Origin: Burkholderiaceae bacterium
GTDB taxonomy: Bacteria > Pseudomonadota > Gammaproteobacteria > Burkholderiales > Burkholderiaceae_C
Assembly (NCBI GenBank): GCA_017856435.1
Contig: JAFMFB010000014.1
Coordinates: 1-55,672, forward strand
Direction of reading: 5' to 3'
DNA length: 55,672 bases
The translations under genes and the position numbers were made by a program. The notes beneath the pieces were generated by a model. It made no database searches and was not told where the DNA came from. It was given only the letters and a program-made list of their open reading frames with translations. Positions 46,094 to 54,108 of the stretch are shown piece after piece; within the stretch, counting starts at the first letter, position 1, and every line of letters begins with the position of its first letter.

Positions 46094-47482
46094 TCATGGG
46101 GTCGTCTCTGAAGCCCGGGCCGCCTGAACGCTGAGCCAAGGGCACTTGTTTCGCCGCTCACGAACCTGATCTTGCCACCAGGTACCCCAGGTTCCTGCGG
46201 GCGCAATGCCGTCAACCGTATCGGGGCCGACCATCTGGCCAGCCAGGCTGACATCAGCGATGCCGGGTGGGGTCTTGCCAGCCTGAACCGCCTCGATGGC
46301 TGACATCAGGTTGCGCCGATTGGCCATGATGATCTTGTCGCTGGTGCCCAAATGCTCGCGGGTGCGGTCCTGGATCGGCCCCATACTTTCAACCGCCCAC
46401 TGGTCATGCACATTGATGTCTTCCTCGCCCATGCCCAGAAAGGTGCTGCTGCGCTGTTCCTCAGCATTGAAACCCCAGCTGTTGTGGCGACCGGCCTTGG
46501 GCACGTAATCCGGCAAGGAGATGAACTGCGTGCGCTGATTGCGCATGGCCTGCTTGTCAACCGGTTCGGCAAAGCTGGTGAAAAATGAATACCAGTAGGT
46601 GTGGGTGTCGTCCACCGGCACATGCATCTGGGTGATGGTCAGCGTGGCTGAGAGGGGGATGACAAAGCTGTAGGGAAAAATGCCCTGAGTCACTCTCACA
46701 TGGGTGAGCTCGGACGTCATGGGTCGCAGGGTGGTAATTTGCAGACCCCAGGGACGGGGCTCGAAACTGATGTCGGGCCGATGAAACTCGCGCATCACAC
46801 GGGTCATGGGCCACTGCTCGCCAGCAAAATCTCCCAGACTGGCGCTCCTGAACTGCCGACCGCCTGGGTTGTTGCCCACGCTCTCCAGCGGCGCGTCGTT
46901 CAGAAAACGGTGCAGGAAAGAGGTGTGGGCCGGATCCAGGCCCACCTCATACGCTTGCAGCCAGTTGCAATGCCACAAGCCCTTGAAAGCAAAAACATGA
47001 CTGGAAGGTGCGGCAAAGCAGTCAAACTCGGGCAAGGGAGGCACCTTGTCCTTGTCGCCGAGCCATGCAAAGAGCACCCCGCTACGCTCAAGCACCGGGT
47101 AGCTGGCCTGGGTGACCCGCTCGCAAAGTTTGCTGCCCAGTGGCTCGGCCGGCGTTTCCAGGCAGCGGCCGGTTGCATCAAACTTCCAGCCATGAAAGGG
47201 GCAGCGCACCCCATCGCCTTCATGGCGGCCAAAGGCAAGGTCGGCATTGCGGTGGGGGCAATCACGATCAAGCAAACCCCAGCGGCCCTGGTTGTCCTTG
47301 AACAATATCAAGTCCTGACCCAGCAAGCGAACCGGCTTGAGCGGCCGTTTGTCCATTCGCGGATCAAGGGCGGGATCAAACTCATCCACCAGGGCAACCG
47401 GCTGCCAATAGTGACGCATCAGATTGCCGCAAGGTGTTCCCGGGCCGATTCGGGTCATCAATTCGTTTTGTTCGGCGCGCAT
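46094..47482 (-). CDS. Rieske non-heme iron oxygenase, alpha subunit (phthalate dioxygenase-like)
   Basis: 462 residues. Rieske motif C75-x-H77 (CPHRNADLAF) and C94-x2-H97 (CPFHGWKF). The mononuclear iron site is in HCNWLQAYEVGLDPAHTSFLH: N173, E179, bridging D183, ligands H186 and H191. RIGPGTPCGNLMRHYWQPVAL at the N-terminus (first part) is typical of the phthalate 4,5-dioxygenase/aromatic O-demethylase branch, whose enzymes need no beta subunit; none is present. It should add oxygen to an aromatic or amine-bearing substrate with electrons from the ferredoxin two genes on. First gene of the operon, divergent from the adducin-like gene (137 nt). Confidence 0.93.
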   Translation of the reverse strand: MRAEQNELMTRIGPGTPCGNLMRHYWQPVALVDEFDPALDPRMDKRPLKPVRLLGQDLILFKDNQGRWGLLDRDCPHRNADLAFGRHEGDGVRCPFHGWKFDATGRCLETPAEPLGSKLCERVTQASYPVLERSGVLFAWLGDKDKVPPLPEFDCFAAPSSHVFAFKGLWHCNWLQAYEVGLDPAHTSFLHRFLNDAPLESVGNNPGGRQFRSASLGDFAGEQWPMTRVMREFHRPDISFEPRPWGLQITTLRPMTSELTHVRVTQGIFPYSFVIPLSATLTITQMHVPVDDTHTYWYSFFTSFAEPVDKQAMRNQRTQFISLPDYVPKAGRHNSWGFNAEEQRSSTFLGMGEEDINVHDQWAVESMGPIQDRTREHLGTSDKIIMANRRNLMSAIEAVQAGKTPPGIADVSLAGQMVGPDTVDGIAPAGTWGTWWQDQVRERRNKCPWLSVQAARASETTP

Positions 47483-47619
47483 AGGGTCTCGCTCCAGTCA
47501 GGGGTTCAGCGTTCGGCAATGGTAAACCGAATTCAACAGCCCCCCCGTTGCTGATTCAGGGACACGCATCTCTGCCTACAATTCCCAACAACTCTTTATC
47601 CAGACCCGAAGCCCGCCGT

Positions 47620-48381
47620 ATGGAATCACCTTACCTCCGACCCGCCCGCTTCACTGCGGACGAATGGGATGCCCGCGTCAAGCTGGCCGCAGCCTACCGA
47701 ATCTTTGCCCATATGGGTTGGGAAGAACTGATCTACAACCATATTTCGCTACGGGTGCCAGGGCCGCAATCCCATTATCTGATCAACCCCTTTGGCCTGC
47801 ATTACAGCGAGGTAACCGCTTCAAGCCTGGTGAAGGTGGACCGTGATGGCAATACCGTGGGCCACTCCGACTGGCCGATCAATCCGGCCGGCTTCACCTT
47901 TCATGGTGCCATCCATGCGGCACGCGCTCAAGCACACTGCGTGATGCATGTGCACACCACACCCACTCTGGCGGTGTGCTGTACCCAGCAAGGCCTGTCG
48001 TTCACCAATTTTTACGCGGCCCAATTGTGGGGCCAGGTGGCCTACCATGAGTTTGAGGGGATCACCGTTCATCGGGATGAGGGCGAGCGCATCCTGGCTA
48101 GCGCCGGCAACAAGCCCGTGCTGCTGCTGCGCAACCATGGGCCGGTCGTGATCGGCCAGACCCTGGCCCATGCCTTCAATCTGATGTGGCTGGTGCAGCG
48201 AGCCTGCGAAGTGCAGGTGGCCTCACAGGCCCTCGGGCCACTGCAACCCATTGCGGTACCGGTGCTGGAGGCCTGTGTCCGTGACTCCCTCAATTTCAAT
48301 CCGAACTTCGGTGCCGGTGAAGACTCTTTCGCCGCGATGCAACGCCTGATTGACCGAACCAACCCGGGCTATGCGGTCTAA
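47620..48381 (+). CDS. Class II aldolase/adducin-family protein
   Basis: 253 residues from ATG 47620, where homology-like text begins; the earlier frame from 47548 looks untranslated. Zinc ligands H110, H112 (MHVHTTP) and H173 (LRNHGPVV) are present. The catalytic glutamate of fuculose-phosphate aldolase (SSEWRFH) is replaced: the equivalent stretch reads PAGFTFHGAIH, as in adducin-like members. A decarboxylase, epimerase or non-enzymatic role is possible. Divergent from the Rieske operon, so probably part of the same pathway. No strong ribosome site. Confidence 0.85.
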   Translation: MESPYLRPARFTADEWDARVKLAAAYRIFAHMGWEELIYNHISLRVPGPQSHYLINPFGLHYSEVTASSLVKVDRDGNTVGHSDWPINPAGFTFHGAIHAARAQAHCVMHVHTTPTLAVCCTQQGLSFTNFYAAQLWGQVAYHEFEGITVHRDEGERILASAGNKPVLLLRNHGPVVIGQTLAHAFNLMWLVQRACEVQVASQALGPLQPIAVPVLEACVRDSLNFNPNFGAGEDSFAAMQRLIDRTNPGYAV

Positions 48382-48472
48382 GGTCTCAAGTCGGTAATGA
48401 CGAATCGACCCGTATCGACCTGATCTGACTCGTTAACATTCGATCAGCAGTCACAACCCAGACCTGGGCGTG

Positions 48473-49357
48473 TCAAGTTGCCAAAAATCGCAGAATTTCT
48501 GCGGCTACGCGTTGCGGATCTTCGCGCTGAGGAAAGTGGCCCATACCGGGCAACAACACCCGCTCATAGCGCCCCTTGAAAAAACCTTCCTTATCTGCTG
48601 AACTGGCTACCGGATTCACCCCGTCAGCCTCACCATGCAGCATCAAGGTGGGTACATCCAGCACGGGCGCGGGGTTCAAGGCCGCATCATCCTGCTCGTA
48701 CACCGGGTTGCCGGGCGCATGCCGCCAGCGATGCGTGTAGGAATTCAGTGTCACCTCGGACCAGTCGGGGTTGTCAAAGGCCTTGGCGGTCTCTTCAAAC
48801 TCGGCTAGGTCATACCAACCCGCGGGTGCCCAAAGATCCCACATGGTGCGGGCAAAGGTTTTGCCATCAGTGCGCACTGTGTGCTGACCGCGCGCAGTTG
48901 CCATGAACCAGTGGTACCAGTAGTTGCGCACCTGCTCCATGGACAAGGGCTGGTCGGGTGAATTGGTGCCATAGCCTGAACTGACCAACACCATATGACT
49001 GGCCACACCCGCCTGCAGGCCACAGGCATTGGCGACAGCGCGCGCCCCCCAATCGTGCCCGACCAATACAGGCTGCTCAAGTTTCATCGCTTGCAGAAAC
49101 TCCAGCAGGTCGCGCCCCAGAGCAGCCAATTGGCCACTTCGAGGGGTATCGGCCTTGAGAAAAGTGGTCGGGGCAAAACCCCGCAGGGCCGGCACGATCA
49201 CCCGCCATCCATCGATCACCAGCCTAGGCACGACACCCGCCCAGGTACGGGTGGAATCAGGCCAGCCATGCAGCAACACAACCGGTCCCTTGCCTTGGGG
49301 GTTGTGATCTTCGTAAGCAATCCTCAACCAGGGCGTCTCAACAAATTGCCAGGTCAT
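48473..49357 (-). CDS. Alpha/beta hydrolase (epoxide hydrolase/haloalkane dehalogenase type)
   Basis: 294 residues. HGWPDS at 30-35 is the oxyanion motif; the nucleophile is D102 in VGHDWGARAVAN rather than serine, as in epoxide hydrolases and haloalkane dehalogenases. The likely acid is in LHGEADGVNP and the base is H274 (GMGHFPQ). A cap region with several Trp/Tyr (NYWYHWF, DLWAPAGWYDL) lies in the middle. No signal peptide is seen. Its location near the Rieske operon would fit hydrolysis of an intermediate, but it is not in that operon. Confidence 0.88.
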   Translation of the reverse strand: MTWQFVETPWLRIAYEDHNPQGKGPVVLLHGWPDSTRTWAGVVPRLVIDGWRVIVPALRGFAPTTFLKADTPRSGQLAALGRDLLEFLQAMKLEQPVLVGHDWGARAVANACGLQAGVASHMVLVSSGYGTNSPDQPLSMEQVRNYWYHWFMATARGQHTVRTDGKTFARTMWDLWAPAGWYDLAEFEETAKAFDNPDWSEVTLNSYTHRWRHAPGNPVYEQDDAALNPAPVLDVPTLMLHGEADGVNPVASSADKEGFFKGRYERVLLPGMGHFPQREDPQRVAAEILRFLAT

Positions 49358-49459
49358 CCATCAATCGCTTTCATCTAGTTACTGTAAAGGCTTGTCTAAT
49401 CAGGCTTACCAGGGGACAGATTGGAGAGGGGGCAAACCTTGAGGGAAGCAACACAACAT

Positions 49460-49948
49460 TTACAAGCCCGAACTACCCCAATCGGCTGCCGGCTGAGCCG
49501 GCTCAGACTGCTGTCCGACTGCTCGAATTGCCTCGATGGCACAGAACTCATCTTTGTCAGAGGCATCGCCACTGATCCCCACCGCCCCAATGGCCACGCC
49601 TTGGTCATTGAGGATCAGCACGCCACCGGGTGTGGGAATGAAGCGGCCGTCAGAAGCAGTCGCCAGGGCTGACTGAAAACTGGGCCGGTTGGCCAATCGA
49701 TCACGGATTTGCCGCGTGGCCATGCCCATACCTAAGGCGCCCCAGGCTTTGCCCAAGGCAATATCAAAGCGCATGACTCCACACCCATTTTCTCGTCTGA
49801 AACTCACCAGATTGCCGCCCGCATCCAGCACGGCAATTGCCAACGGCAGTAGTTGATGGTGTTGCCTGAGCCGAATCACCTCTTCGGTAATTCGACTGGC
49901 CAGTTCAAGGTCAAGGCTGCTGTGTACAGGGATCAGGTGTTCGGCCAT
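49460..49948 (-). CDS. GlcG/HbpS-family protein (DUF336)
   Basis: 162 residues from ATG 49948 (a TTG four codons earlier is possible). LPLAIAVLDAGGNLVSFRREN, FDIALGKAWGALGMGMATRQI and PTPGGVLILNDQGVAIGAVGISGD are GlcG/HbpS patterns. HbpS of Streptomyces binds heme and signals redox stress, and GlcG is linked to glycolate use; function here is unknown. DAGGxxV and GGVLI loops are intact. It precedes the epoxide-hydrolase-like gene on the same strand with 102 nt between. Confidence 0.88.
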   Translation of the reverse strand: MAEHLIPVHSSLDLELASRITEEVIRLRQHHQLLPLAIAVLDAGGNLVSFRRENGCGVMRFDIALGKAWGALGMGMATRQIRDRLANRPSFQSALATASDGRFIPTPGGVLILNDQGVAIGAVGISGDASDKDEFCAIEAIRAVGQQSEPAQPAADWGSSGL

Positions 49949-50462
49949 TGAGTCGGTCAAAAAGTAGTTCGCCAGAAGTTAATGACCGATTGTCGGCGAA
50001 ATCATCACTCAACTTGACAGACCAAATTACCGGGGGCATCGCAGATGCTGAAATCCTAGAAATCCTAGGTTTCTACTTGATGCAACAGGAAGACCAATGT
50101 CCCCAACAGCACAAGAATAAAGCCATTCCTCGCAAACTGGTCATCGCGTCGCCTTCCATGTTGCCCCCCTTTGGTTAGTAACTGCGCGGTGGCCAACTGT
50201 GATTCGGTGCGTGGATCTAAGTTTGATCTAATGCATTCCGATCCCAAGCATTCCCAACACCATGCTTCATCACACAACTCAAGAGTCAGGCACAAGCAAC
50301 TGGTGACCCTGATCGATGGACGCTGATCGATCCAATAAGCTGTGTGCTCAGATATCAAAAGGCAGTTCAGTCGTGCCGTGCTATCGAAATCAGAGAATGC
50401 AAGAACGCCCAAGCGCCGCAGCAATAGCAACCGAACGGTAACCAGCGTCTTCGTGAATTGGG
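49949..50462. other. Gene-poor interval before tRNA-Pro
   Basis: The only gap above 300 bases. I find no convincing gene or mobile element. Features seen: a 9-bp tandem duplication AAATCCTAG at 50051-50059 and 50060-50068, ending in a CCTAGG palindrome; and a 28-codon minus-strand frame (50159 to 50073) with a strong GGGGGG ribosome-like site before its ATG but no recognisable product. The segment could be degraded sequence downstream of the tRNA. Confidence 0.4.
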
Positions 50463-50501
50463 AAAAGACAAAAGGGTTAGCAGACACTGATCTGCTAACC
50501 C
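50463..50501 (-). terminator. Rho-independent terminator of tRNA-Pro
   Basis: An 11-bp perfect stem: GGGTTAGCAGA (50474-50484) with TCTGCTAACCC (50491-50501), 6-nt loop. On the minus strand it is followed by TTTTGTCTTTT (50473-50463). It begins 11 nt after the tRNA 3' end. Confidence 0.92.
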
Positions 50502-50511
50502 TCGTCAATAC

Positions 50512-50588
50512 TGGTCGGCGTGGCGGGATTCGAACTCGCGACCCCTTGCACCCCATGCAAGTGCGCTACCAGGCTGCGCTACACGCCG
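50512..50588 (-). tRNA. proL-like: tRNA-Pro, anticodon GGG
   Basis: 77 nt including encoded CCA. Acceptor stem CGGCGTG/CACGCCG pairs fully with discriminator A. D-loop contains AGCCTGGTAGCGC; the anticodon stem CTTGC/GCAAG encloses loop ATGGGGT, giving anticodon GGG for CCC/CCU proline codons; the T arm has GTTCGAATC. It shares its first 10 nt with the merR stop region and has its own terminator. Confidence 0.96.
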
Positions 50589-51112
50589 AAGCGCTGAATT
50601 ATACCTTGGCCTGATGCGTTCTCAGCACTGGCATTGAGCAGATCACGAATGGCATGCAGCTCGCTGCGGATCAAGTGCAAGGCCTGTGCGGGCTCACTGG
50701 CAAGCGCCTGAACCCAGGCACCGGTCGGGGAGCGAACCTCATAGGCTTCATTGTGAGAAGATTTTTCCTGGGCAACCACAAAAGGGATAGTCTCATCATC
50801 ACCCGGGCCGAAGGAACGGTCACTGCCAGACACACGCCGCAAGCCGCGCTCGGCCTGCAAGACTTCTTGCATCTTGTTGCGCGCACCACTGATGGTGAAG
50901 CCTTGATCGTAGAGAAGATCTCGAATGCGCCGGATCATCAGCACTTCATGGTGCTGGTAATAGCGTCGATTTCCTCGCCGCTTGACCGGGCGCAACTGGG
51001 TAAATTCCTGCTCCCAATAGCGCAGCACATGGGGCTTCACGCCGCAAAGCTCGCCCACCTCACCAATGGTGAAGTAGCGCTTGGCTGGAATTGGGGGAAG
51101 CAGGGTCTCCAT
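50579..51112 (-). CDS. MerR-family transcriptional regulator
   Basis: 177 residues from ATG 51112; a longer frame to 51190 would run through the promoter region. The N-terminal winged HTH is YFTIGEVGELCGVKPHVLRYWEQEF (residues about 13-37, read in two pieces) with RRGNRRYYQHHEVLMIRRIRDLLYDQGFTI, the MerR pattern. No metal-binding cysteines follow; the C-terminal half (about 100-177) is variable. This regulator follows ihfA in many betaproteobacteria; its regulon is unknown to me. The stop codon TAG lies inside the tRNA-Pro gene, so the two overlap by 10 nt. Confidence 0.88.
   Translation of the reverse strand: METLLPPIPAKRYFTIGEVGELCGVKPHVLRYWEQEFTQLRPVKRRGNRRYYQHHEVLMIRRIRDLLYDQGFTISGARNKMQEVLQAERGLRRVSGSDRSFGPGDDETIPFVVAQEKSSHNEAYEVRSPTGAWVQALASEPAQALHLIRSELHAIRDLLNASAENASGQGIIQRFGV
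50598..50625 (-). promoter_or_regulatory. tRNA-Pro promoter inside the merR coding region
   Basis: On the minus strand CTGAGA (50625-50620), 16-nt spacer, and a perfect TATAAT (50603-50598) lying 9 nt before the tRNA 5' end. Transcription would start within a few bases of the mature tRNA. Both hexamers are merR codons. Confidence 0.7.
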
Positions 51113-51146
51113 GGTGCTGTATTGACCGTTTTTTTTCGAGAGTGTT

Positions 51147-51175
51147 AGGTTACCTGAACTTGCGCAAGTGTGCAA
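51147..51175 (-). promoter_or_regulatory. Putative merR promoter with palindrome in spacer
   Basis: On the minus strand TTGCAC (51175-51170), 17-nt spacer and TAACCT (51152-51147). The spacer begins with the 12-bp palindrome ACTTGCGCAAGT (51169-51158). MerR-family proteins bind dyads located between -35 and -10, so autoregulation is possible. The -10 match is weak. Confidence 0.45.
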
Positions 51176-51231
51176 AAAAATTTGTCGCAAGAGTCAGTCA
51201 GCAAATTCAGATTCTGAAGCGCAAATCAACC

Positions 51232-51567
51232 TCACAGGAAATCTTCAGCGGGATTGTCGTCCTGAATTTGGTCTTTGAGCTTATGGCTGGCGTGAAAAGT
51301 CACCACCCGGCGAGCACCGATCGGAATGGATTCTCCGGTGCGAGGGTTGCGGCCAGGTCGAGGCGCTTTGGTTCGAATCTGAAAATTTCCAAAGCCGGAA
51401 ATCTTGACGTCACGCCCCTCGATCAGGTTGCTGACAATCAGCTCAAAAAAAGCATCCACCATGTCTTTAGCTTCGCGCTTGTTTAGTCCGATGCGCTCAA
51501 ACAGCAACTCGGCCAACTGCGCCTTGGTCAAGGTGGGCGTCTCAAGACTTTCAACCGTTATTTCCAT
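51232..51567 (-). CDS. ihfA: Integration host factor alpha subunit
   Basis: 111 residues from ATG 51567; a GTG frame to 51597 directly after the pheT stop is less likely. [41 protein letters not shown] and [19 protein letters not shown] are the IHF/HU signatures, with the DNA-bending proline in the RNPRTGE/IPI arm. With IhfB it bends DNA at specific sites and shapes sigma-54 promoters, recombination and replication. It sits downstream of pheT, as in enterobacteria. A ~10-residue N-terminal extension ([10 protein letters not shown]) precedes the core. Confidence 0.95.
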   Translation of the reverse strand: MEITVESLETPTLTKAQLAELLFERIGLNKREAKDMVDAFFELIVSNLIEGRDVKISGFGNFQIRTKAPRPGRNPRTGESIPIGARRVVTFHASHKLKDQIQDDNPAEDFL

Positions 51568-51597
51568 GATTGTTCTCTGCTTTGGCGATGGAGCCAC

Positions 51598-54030
51598 TCA
51601 GACACGTTGCCGGGCCCCGATGTCCTGCGCCAGCTGATGAAGGATGGCCCGCAGGGCTTGATCGATTTGCTCATCGGTCAAGGTAGCGGTGTCCATGCCC
51701 AGTGTCAAGCGCACGGCCAGGCTCTTCTCATCGGCAGACATGCCAGGAACACTCGCCCCGGCCTTGGGTCGGTAAACATCAAACAACACCGCATCACGTA
51801 GCAAGCCCTGTGTAGGCGCTGCATAGACAGCTTTCATCAAGTCAGCGTGGGATATGCTTTCGCGCACCACCAGGGCCAGGTCGCGTTCAGCGAACTGATG
51901 CCTGGTCACGGTCTGGGCCATTGGCACTTCACGCTGCAATACAGCCTGTAGATCCAGTTCGAACAGGACAGGCGTCTGATTGAGTTCGTAACTTTGTCGC
52001 CATCTGGGATGCAACTCCCCAACAAAGCCAATGGCCTCCTGCTTGAGCAGCACCCGCGCACAACGCCCTGGATGCATCGCGGGGTGCTCGGCCACTTCAA
52101 ATTGCACCGGCAGGGGTGAGAGCAAGGCCTGTACATCACCCTTGACATCATAAAAATCAACAGGCTGCTCTTTTTGCCCCCACTGCAAGCCATTCAACGG
52201 ACCGCAGGCCAATCCGGCCACCCGCATGGGTTGGGCAAATCCCTTGACCGTAAGGTGGGAGTCAGGCACCGATTCATCCCGCAAAAATACCCGGCCCAGC
52301 TCAAATACCCGAACCCGGGTGGCCTTGCGGTCCTGGTTGTACTTGAGTACCTGTAGAAGTGAACCCAACAGGGTTGAACGCATCACGCCCATCTGACTGG
52401 CTATCGGGTTAAGCAGGCGAATCGGTTTTTTGTTGCCCGCCAGTTCCTGCTCCCAACGTTCGTCAACAAAGCTGTAGTTGATGGTTTCCTGGTAACCCAG
52501 ATCAGCCAGTTGGCGGCGCACAGCAAACGGGCTACGCTGGTTTTCCTGGCGCGACTTGGGGGTGACTGGCGCCTGCGGCGGGGTATGCGGCAAAGTTTCA
52601 TAACCCACCAGGCGCGCCACCTCTTCAATCAGATCTTCTTCAATCTGCAGGTCAAAGCGGTAGGGTGGTGGTGTCACGGTGAGCGTGCCCTTGCCTTCGG
52701 TCGTCGGCAACCCGAGTCGCTGGAAAACTCCAACGCATTGCGCCTGCGTGATTGGCATGCCAATGATCTTGGCCGCTCGGGCAACCCGAAGCGTGACAGC
52801 TTGGGCAACAGGCATCGAGACCTGCTGGTCATCCACTGGGCCACAGAGGGTATCGGGAGTACCGCAGATTTCCACAATCAGCTGAGTGATCCGCTCGATA
52901 TGGTCCACGGTGGTTTGCGGGTCCACCCCCCGCTCGAAGCGGTGCCCTGCGTCGGTTGAGAAGTTGTAGCGACGCGAACGACCGGCAATCGCTTTGGGCC
53001 ACCAGAAGGCTGCCTCCACATACACATGGCGGGTGGCGTCTGACACGGCCGTGGCGTCACCCCCCATGATGCCGGCCAGCGATTCAAGCTGATGCGCGTC
53101 AGCAATGACGCCCACTTCCTGATCCACCGTGACCGTGTTGCCATTGAGCAACTTGAGTTGCTCCCCCGACCTGCCCCAGCGCACATCCAGCGCACCATGA
53201 ATTTTTTCCAGGTCAAAGATGTGGGATGGACGCCCGAATTCAAACATCACATAGTTTGAAATGTCCACCAGCGCGGTCACGCTGCGCTGGCCACAACGTG
53301 CCAGCCGGTCCACCATCCATTGCGGCGTGGCTGCCTGGGTGTTCAAATTGCGCACAATGCGACCCGAAAAACGGCCGCACAAATCAGGCGCGCTGACCTT
53401 GACCGCCTGCACATCCTTGATTGCCACAGACGCGGCTCTAAAACTGGGCTCTTTGAGCGGAGCGCCGGTCAGAGCAGCCACCTCCCGTGCCACACCGTAG
53501 ACCGACAGGCAATGCGCCAGATTGGGTGTGAGCTTCAAGGTGAAAAGGGTGTCATCGAGCTTGAGGTGCTGACGTATGTCCTGACCCAATGGCGCATCAG
53601 CCGCCAGCTCCAGCAAGCCACCATGGTCTTCGGACAGCTGCAACTCGCGGGCAGAGCACAACATGCCCTGGCTTTCCACACCGCGCAACTTACCCAGTTT
53701 GATGAGAAACGATTTGCCATCCTCACCCGGCGGCAGCTCAGCGCCCACCAGGGCACATGGCACCCGGATACCAACTCGCGCATTAGGCGCTCCACAGACA
53801 ATGTTAAGCAAGTCGCCCTGCCCCACATCCACCTGGCAGACGCGCAAACGGTCGGCATTGGGGTGCTGTACCGCTTCCTTGATTTCACCGACCACGACTT
53901 TGCTGAAAGGCGGCGCGACCGGTCGCAGCTCCTCCACCTCGAGGCCCGCCATGGTCAGGGTATCGGCCAATTGCTGGGTGGACAGCGCAGGGTTGCAGAA
54001 TTCGCGCAGCCAAGACTCAGGAAATTGCAT
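51598..54030 (-). CDS. pheT: Phenylalanine-tRNA ligase beta subunit
   Basis: 810 residues, full length. MQFPESWLREFCNPALSTQQL is the N-terminal start; a tRNA-binding OB domain (about 39-150; VVVGEIKEAVQHPNADRLRVCQVDVG), B3/B4 editing domain (about 210-385), B5 domain (about 400-480), catalytic-like domain and C-terminal FDX-ACB anticodon-binding domain (RHQFAERDLALVVRESISHADL) follow in order. It pairs with PheS to charge tRNA-Phe. 78 nt after pheS; ihfA follows closely. Confidence 0.97.
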   Translation of the reverse strand: MQFPESWLREFCNPALSTQQLADTLTMAGLEVEELRPVAPPFSKVVVGEIKEAVQHPNADRLRVCQVDVGQGDLLNIVCGAPNARVGIRVPCALVGAELPPGEDGKSFLIKLGKLRGVESQGMLCSARELQLSEDHGGLLELAADAPLGQDIRQHLKLDDTLFTLKLTPNLAHCLSVYGVAREVAALTGAPLKEPSFRAASVAIKDVQAVKVSAPDLCGRFSGRIVRNLNTQAATPQWMVDRLARCGQRSVTALVDISNYVMFEFGRPSHIFDLEKIHGALDVRWGRSGEQLKLLNGNTVTVDQEVGVIADAHQLESLAGIMGGDATAVSDATRHVYVEAAFWWPKAIAGRSRRYNFSTDAGHRFERGVDPQTTVDHIERITQLIVEICGTPDTLCGPVDDQQVSMPVAQAVTLRVARAAKIIGMPITQAQCVGVFQRLGLPTTEGKGTLTVTPPPYRFDLQIEEDLIEEVARLVGYETLPHTPPQAPVTPKSRQENQRSPFAVRRQLADLGYQETINYSFVDERWEQELAGNKKPIRLLNPIASQMGVMRSTLLGSLLQVLKYNQDRKATRVRVFELGRVFLRDESVPDSHLTVKGFAQPMRVAGLACGPLNGLQWGQKEQPVDFYDVKGDVQALLSPLPVQFEVAEHPAMHPGRCARVLLKQEAIGFVGELHPRWRQSYELNQTPVLFELDLQAVLQREVPMAQTVTRHQFAERDLALVVRESISHADLMKAVYAAPTQGLLRDAVLFDVYRPKAGASVPGMSADEKSLAVRLTLGMDTATLTDEQIDQALRAILHQLAQDIGARQRV

Positions 54031-54108
54031 GGGTTATCTCTGCGAAATTTTTATCGGTATGTGCCTGCACAAGGTGATGCCTTAAATCACGGGATGCTGG
54101 GCAGTGAA

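Noticed and set aside
50065-50556. 163-residue minus-strand frame running through tRNA-Pro
   Set aside because: Its N-terminal part is translated tRNA sequence; no start or domain supports it. A hydrophobic stretch near its end has no start codon of its own.
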